Assembly: GCA_023135995.1 (NCBI GenBank)
Contig: JAGLRY010000496.1
Location: forward strand, 1-8,293
Origin: Candidatus Aminicenantota bacterium
Lineage (GTDB): Bacteria > Acidobacteriota > Aminicenantia > Aminicenantales > Aminicenantaceae
Length of the DNA stretch: 8,293 nt
Reading direction: 5' to 3'
Part shown: positions 6,596 to 8,293 of the stretch, piece after piece
How positions within the stretch are numbered: the first letter of the stretch is position 1
Layout of the letters: the number at the start of each line of letters is the position of its first letter
Notes under the pieces: generated by a model
Seen by the model: the letters and a program-made list of their open reading frames with translations, nothing else
The model's database searches: none
Told to the model about the DNA's origin: nothing
Program-made: the position numbers and the translations under genes

Positions 6596-6603
6596 ACTGG
6601 CGC

Positions 6604-6631
6604 TTGACAATTTTTAGGGTGCCGGTATAAT
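6604..6631 (+). promoter_or_regulatory. Near-perfect sigma70-type promoter of the propeller gene
   Basis: TTGACA (6604-6609) and TATAAT (6626-6631) are both exact consensus, with a 16-base spacer, one short of the optimum. The predicted start near 6638 leaves a leader of about 19 bases carrying the ribosome site. This is the strongest-looking promoter in the window. Confidence 0.85.
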
Positions 6632-6645
6632 TGAACACTGAATTA

Positions 6646-6651
6646 AAGGAG
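6646..6651 (+). promoter_or_regulatory. Shine-Dalgarno of the propeller gene
   Basis: AAGGAG lies five bases before ATG 6657, in AAAGGAGTGACAATG. It fixes the start and fits the short leader from the consensus promoter. Confidence 0.8.
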
Positions 6652-6656
6652 TGACA

Positions 6657-8293
6657 ATGAAACGAAATATGCTTTTTCTGATGATTTTGATTTCTTTTTC
6701 CGTACTGCTCGTTACGGTTGGCTGGAATTCTGGAATAACTGAATCAAAACCAAAGTTACATTGGATTAGTGCGAATCAGAACGAATGGAGTGAACCTGTC
6801 AATGTTTCTCGCTCTGGTGGTCCAAGTTATTTATCTAAAGTCGCGGCTGATGCAAGCGGTAAAGCCTATGTGATGTGGGTTCAAGAACCAAAACCAAAAC
6901 GCATGTATTTCAATACAAACGAGAGTGGTGAGTGGGGAACTCCCGAGAATATCACAGGTCAATCGACTAGGATAAGAGAAGGGCCGTGGCCTGAACTCAA
7001 CGTTGATATCGATGGGAATGCATGCGCTGTTTATACGGGACATACAGATGGGAATTACGAGATTGTCTATAGACGTCGTAAGGGCAAGTCTTGGAGTCCC
7101 CGTGAAAATGCCTCAAAAACACAAGCTGCAGGTTCTGTTTGTTCAACTCTATTAGTTGATAAAAGAACAAATGATTATTTCATTATATGGCAGGATGATA
7201 TTGACCGTCCTCATGATGAAGCAACCTATTGGATAGGCTATGTGCGATACAAGAACAATGGGGAAGGTTCTTGGGTTGGAGCAGGAGCAATCAACTCCCC
7301 AGGTGCAAGAGCCTACTCATGGCATGCAGCTATGGATTTCAATGGCACGGCATATACAGTTTGGATGAATAGAGCTGGCGGAGGTCCAAGAATTGATTTT
7401 AGCGAAAATAGAGATCCAAAGATAAATTCGGGTTGGACAGCGCCTCTGAATATTTCTGATGGTCCTGGTGAGGAACCTCAAGTTGCGTGTGATGATTCAG
7501 GAAATGTATATGTGGTGTGGATGGCGAGAAGAAATGATAAGTATAACATTTTCTTTACACAGAGAATCAATGGAGATTGGCAAGCTGTAGAAAATCTGTC
7601 TGATTCAGGAAATCTCTCAGAACTTCCAACCATTGCCGTGAATGCAAGGACTGGAACTGTCCATGTTGCTTGGCAGGAACGAACTCCCGAGAGCTGGGAA
7701 GTCTTTTATAGAAAAAACGAGGGAGGAGAATGGCGGCCTGTAGAAAATCTCTCGAATAATCCTTCTACATCTTCACAACCTAACTTATTCGTGGATGATA
7801 TCGGCGGGATTCATTTGTCTTATACTGACAATAAATCAGGCGGGTGGAATATCTTTTACCAAAATATTCCCGGAGCATATGAAGTCTATCCTCCTGTGCA
7901 TCCCCAACTCTCGACTACATTAGACTCATTCGATAATCCTAACCCTACGAAGACAAATTACCTCACTTGGGCAGACAATCCAAATAACGAGGGTATAGAA
8001 ATCAAACAATATAACATTTATCGAAAGAGATCAGATCAACCTAATACTTCATTCGAGATTTTGACTTCTGTCAGTGGGGATACTTATCAATTTGATGATA
8101 GAAATCTCCCTACCAATGAAAAATACAACTATTACCTGACGTCAGTATCCCCATGGGATAAAGAAAGCGAAAAGAGGTCACCAATAGTTGATGAACAGGC
8201 CCTATTTCCTGTGTTTAGTATTTCCGTGAAGAGCGCAGAGAACAGTTTCTTATTTTACAAAGAGAAAATCAATACGCTGTTTTGGAGCCATAA
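6657..8293 (+). CDS. Secreted seven-repeat beta-propeller protein with FnIII-like domains (3' end cut by window edge)
   Basis: The frame stays open for 545 codons to the right edge; the TAA ending the window is out of frame. Residues 1-23 (MKRNMLFLMILISFSVLLVT) are a signal peptide or membrane anchor with no lipobox cysteine. Seven repeats of about 45-55 residues follow, starting near 43, 92, 145, 205, 259, 307 and 358, each with the pattern W-x-x-P-x-N-I/L-S, then D-x-x-G-x-x-Y/V-x-W, then an aromatic IFY/IVY strand. Examples are GWTAPLNISD with DDSGNVYVVW, and EWRPVENLSN with DDIGGIHLSY. This fits a sialidase-like seven-bladed propeller. I cannot assign catalytic residues, so binding or surface display is as likely as hydrolysis. 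An FnIII-like domain covers about 412-510 (NYLTWADNPNNEGI, QYNIYRKR, YNYYLTSVS). NTLFWSH at 539-545 repeats its NYLTWAD strand, so a second FnIII copy is just beginning. It has its own promoter and probably stands apart from the glycosyltransferases. Confidence 0.88.
   Translation, partial: MKRNMLFLMILISFSVLLVTVGWNSGITESKPKLHWISANQNEWSEPVNVSRSGGPSYLSKVAADASGKAYVMWVQEPKPKRMYFNTNESGEWGTPENITGQSTRIREGPWPELNVDIDGNACAVYTGHTDGNYEIVYRRRKGKSWSPRENASKTQAAGSVCSTLLVDKRTNDYFIIWQDDIDRPHDEATYWIGYVRYKNNGEGSWVGAGAINSPGARAYSWHAAMDFNGTAYTVWMNRAGGGPRIDFSENRDPKINSGWTAPLNISDGPGEEPQVACDDSGNVYVVWMARRNDKYNIFFTQRINGDWQAVENLSDSGNLSELPTIAVNARTGTVHVAWQERTPESWEVFYRKNEGGEWRPVENLSNNPSTSSQPNLFVDDIGGIHLSYTDNKSGGWNIFYQNIPGAYEVYPPVHPQLSTTLDSFDNPNPTKTNYLTWADNPNNEGIEIKQYNIYRKRSDQPNTSFEILTSVSGDTYQFDDRNLPTNEKYNYYLTSVSPWDKESEKRSPIVDEQALFPVFSISVKSAENSFLFYKEKINTLFWSH

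Larger units (their letters stand above)
6117..6603. other. Noncoding spacer of about 490 bases, no credible gene
   Basis: I found no open frame of convincing length or protein-like composition on either strand, and no tRNA or rRNA signature. The stretch looks more AT-rich than the genes to its left. It holds several short inverted repeats (listed separately) and two SD-like motifs, AAAGGAG at 6201-6207 and GAAGGAGG at 6283-6290, neither followed by a usable ATG, GTG or TTG with an open frame. ATCATC near 6181 and 6245 begins a loose direct repeat (ATCATC..CAATTT and ATCATCAAATTT). It could be a decayed gene, a small RNA locus or plain spacer. Confidence 0.5.

Noticed and set aside
8291..8293. 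Terminal TAA as the stop codon of the propeller gene
   Set aside because: Counting from ATG 6657 the last full codon ends at 8290-8291, so this TAA is out of frame and the gene continues past the window.

Overview
The window comes from a bacterium of moderate GC content with strong, easily read sigma70-type promoters. The taxon cannot be fixed from the sequence. The mix of polyprenyl-phosphate-sugar enzymes, a B12-type radical SAM protein and a large secreted propeller/FnIII protein would fit an uncultivated Acidobacteriota/Aminicenantes-like or deltaproteobacterial-type genome, but this is a low-confidence impression. There are five protein genes, two of them cut by the window edges. I saw no RNA genes, insertion sequences, CRISPR arrays or integrase genes.

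Left part (1-3823): a GT39/PMT-type membrane glycosyltransferase runs leftward off the window edge. It is divergently paired with a small DPM1-like GT2 enzyme that should make the polyprenyl-phosphate sugar donor used by GT-C enzymes. The gap between them holds two back-to-back promoters, each placing its predicted transcription start at or within a few bases of the start codon (leaderless or nearly so). An imperfect dyad lies between the two -35 boxes. A radical SAM protein with an N-terminal B12-binding-like domain follows the GT2 gene with a 28-base overlap, so the two are almost certainly co-transcribed. An imperfect hairpin separates it from the convergent next gene.

Middle part (3866-6116): a 710-residue polytopic membrane protein on the minus strand. 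Its N-terminal half looks like a GT-C glycosyltransferase. Its C-terminal half is soluble and contains one TPR-like helical pair and an unrecognised beta-rich tail. A TTG start with a good Shine-Dalgarno and two tandem sigma70 promoters precede it. Two GT-C proteins plus a donor synthase suggest a surface polysaccharide, glycolipid or protein glycosylation locus; the substrate is unknown.

Right part (6117-8293): a noncoding stretch of about 490 bases with several small inverted repeats and SD-like motifs but no credible gene. A near-perfect promoter (TTGACA-16-TATAAT) then drives a secreted protein of seven propeller-type repeats followed by FnIII-like domains, cut by the right edge. It appears functionally separate from the glycosyltransferase cluster.
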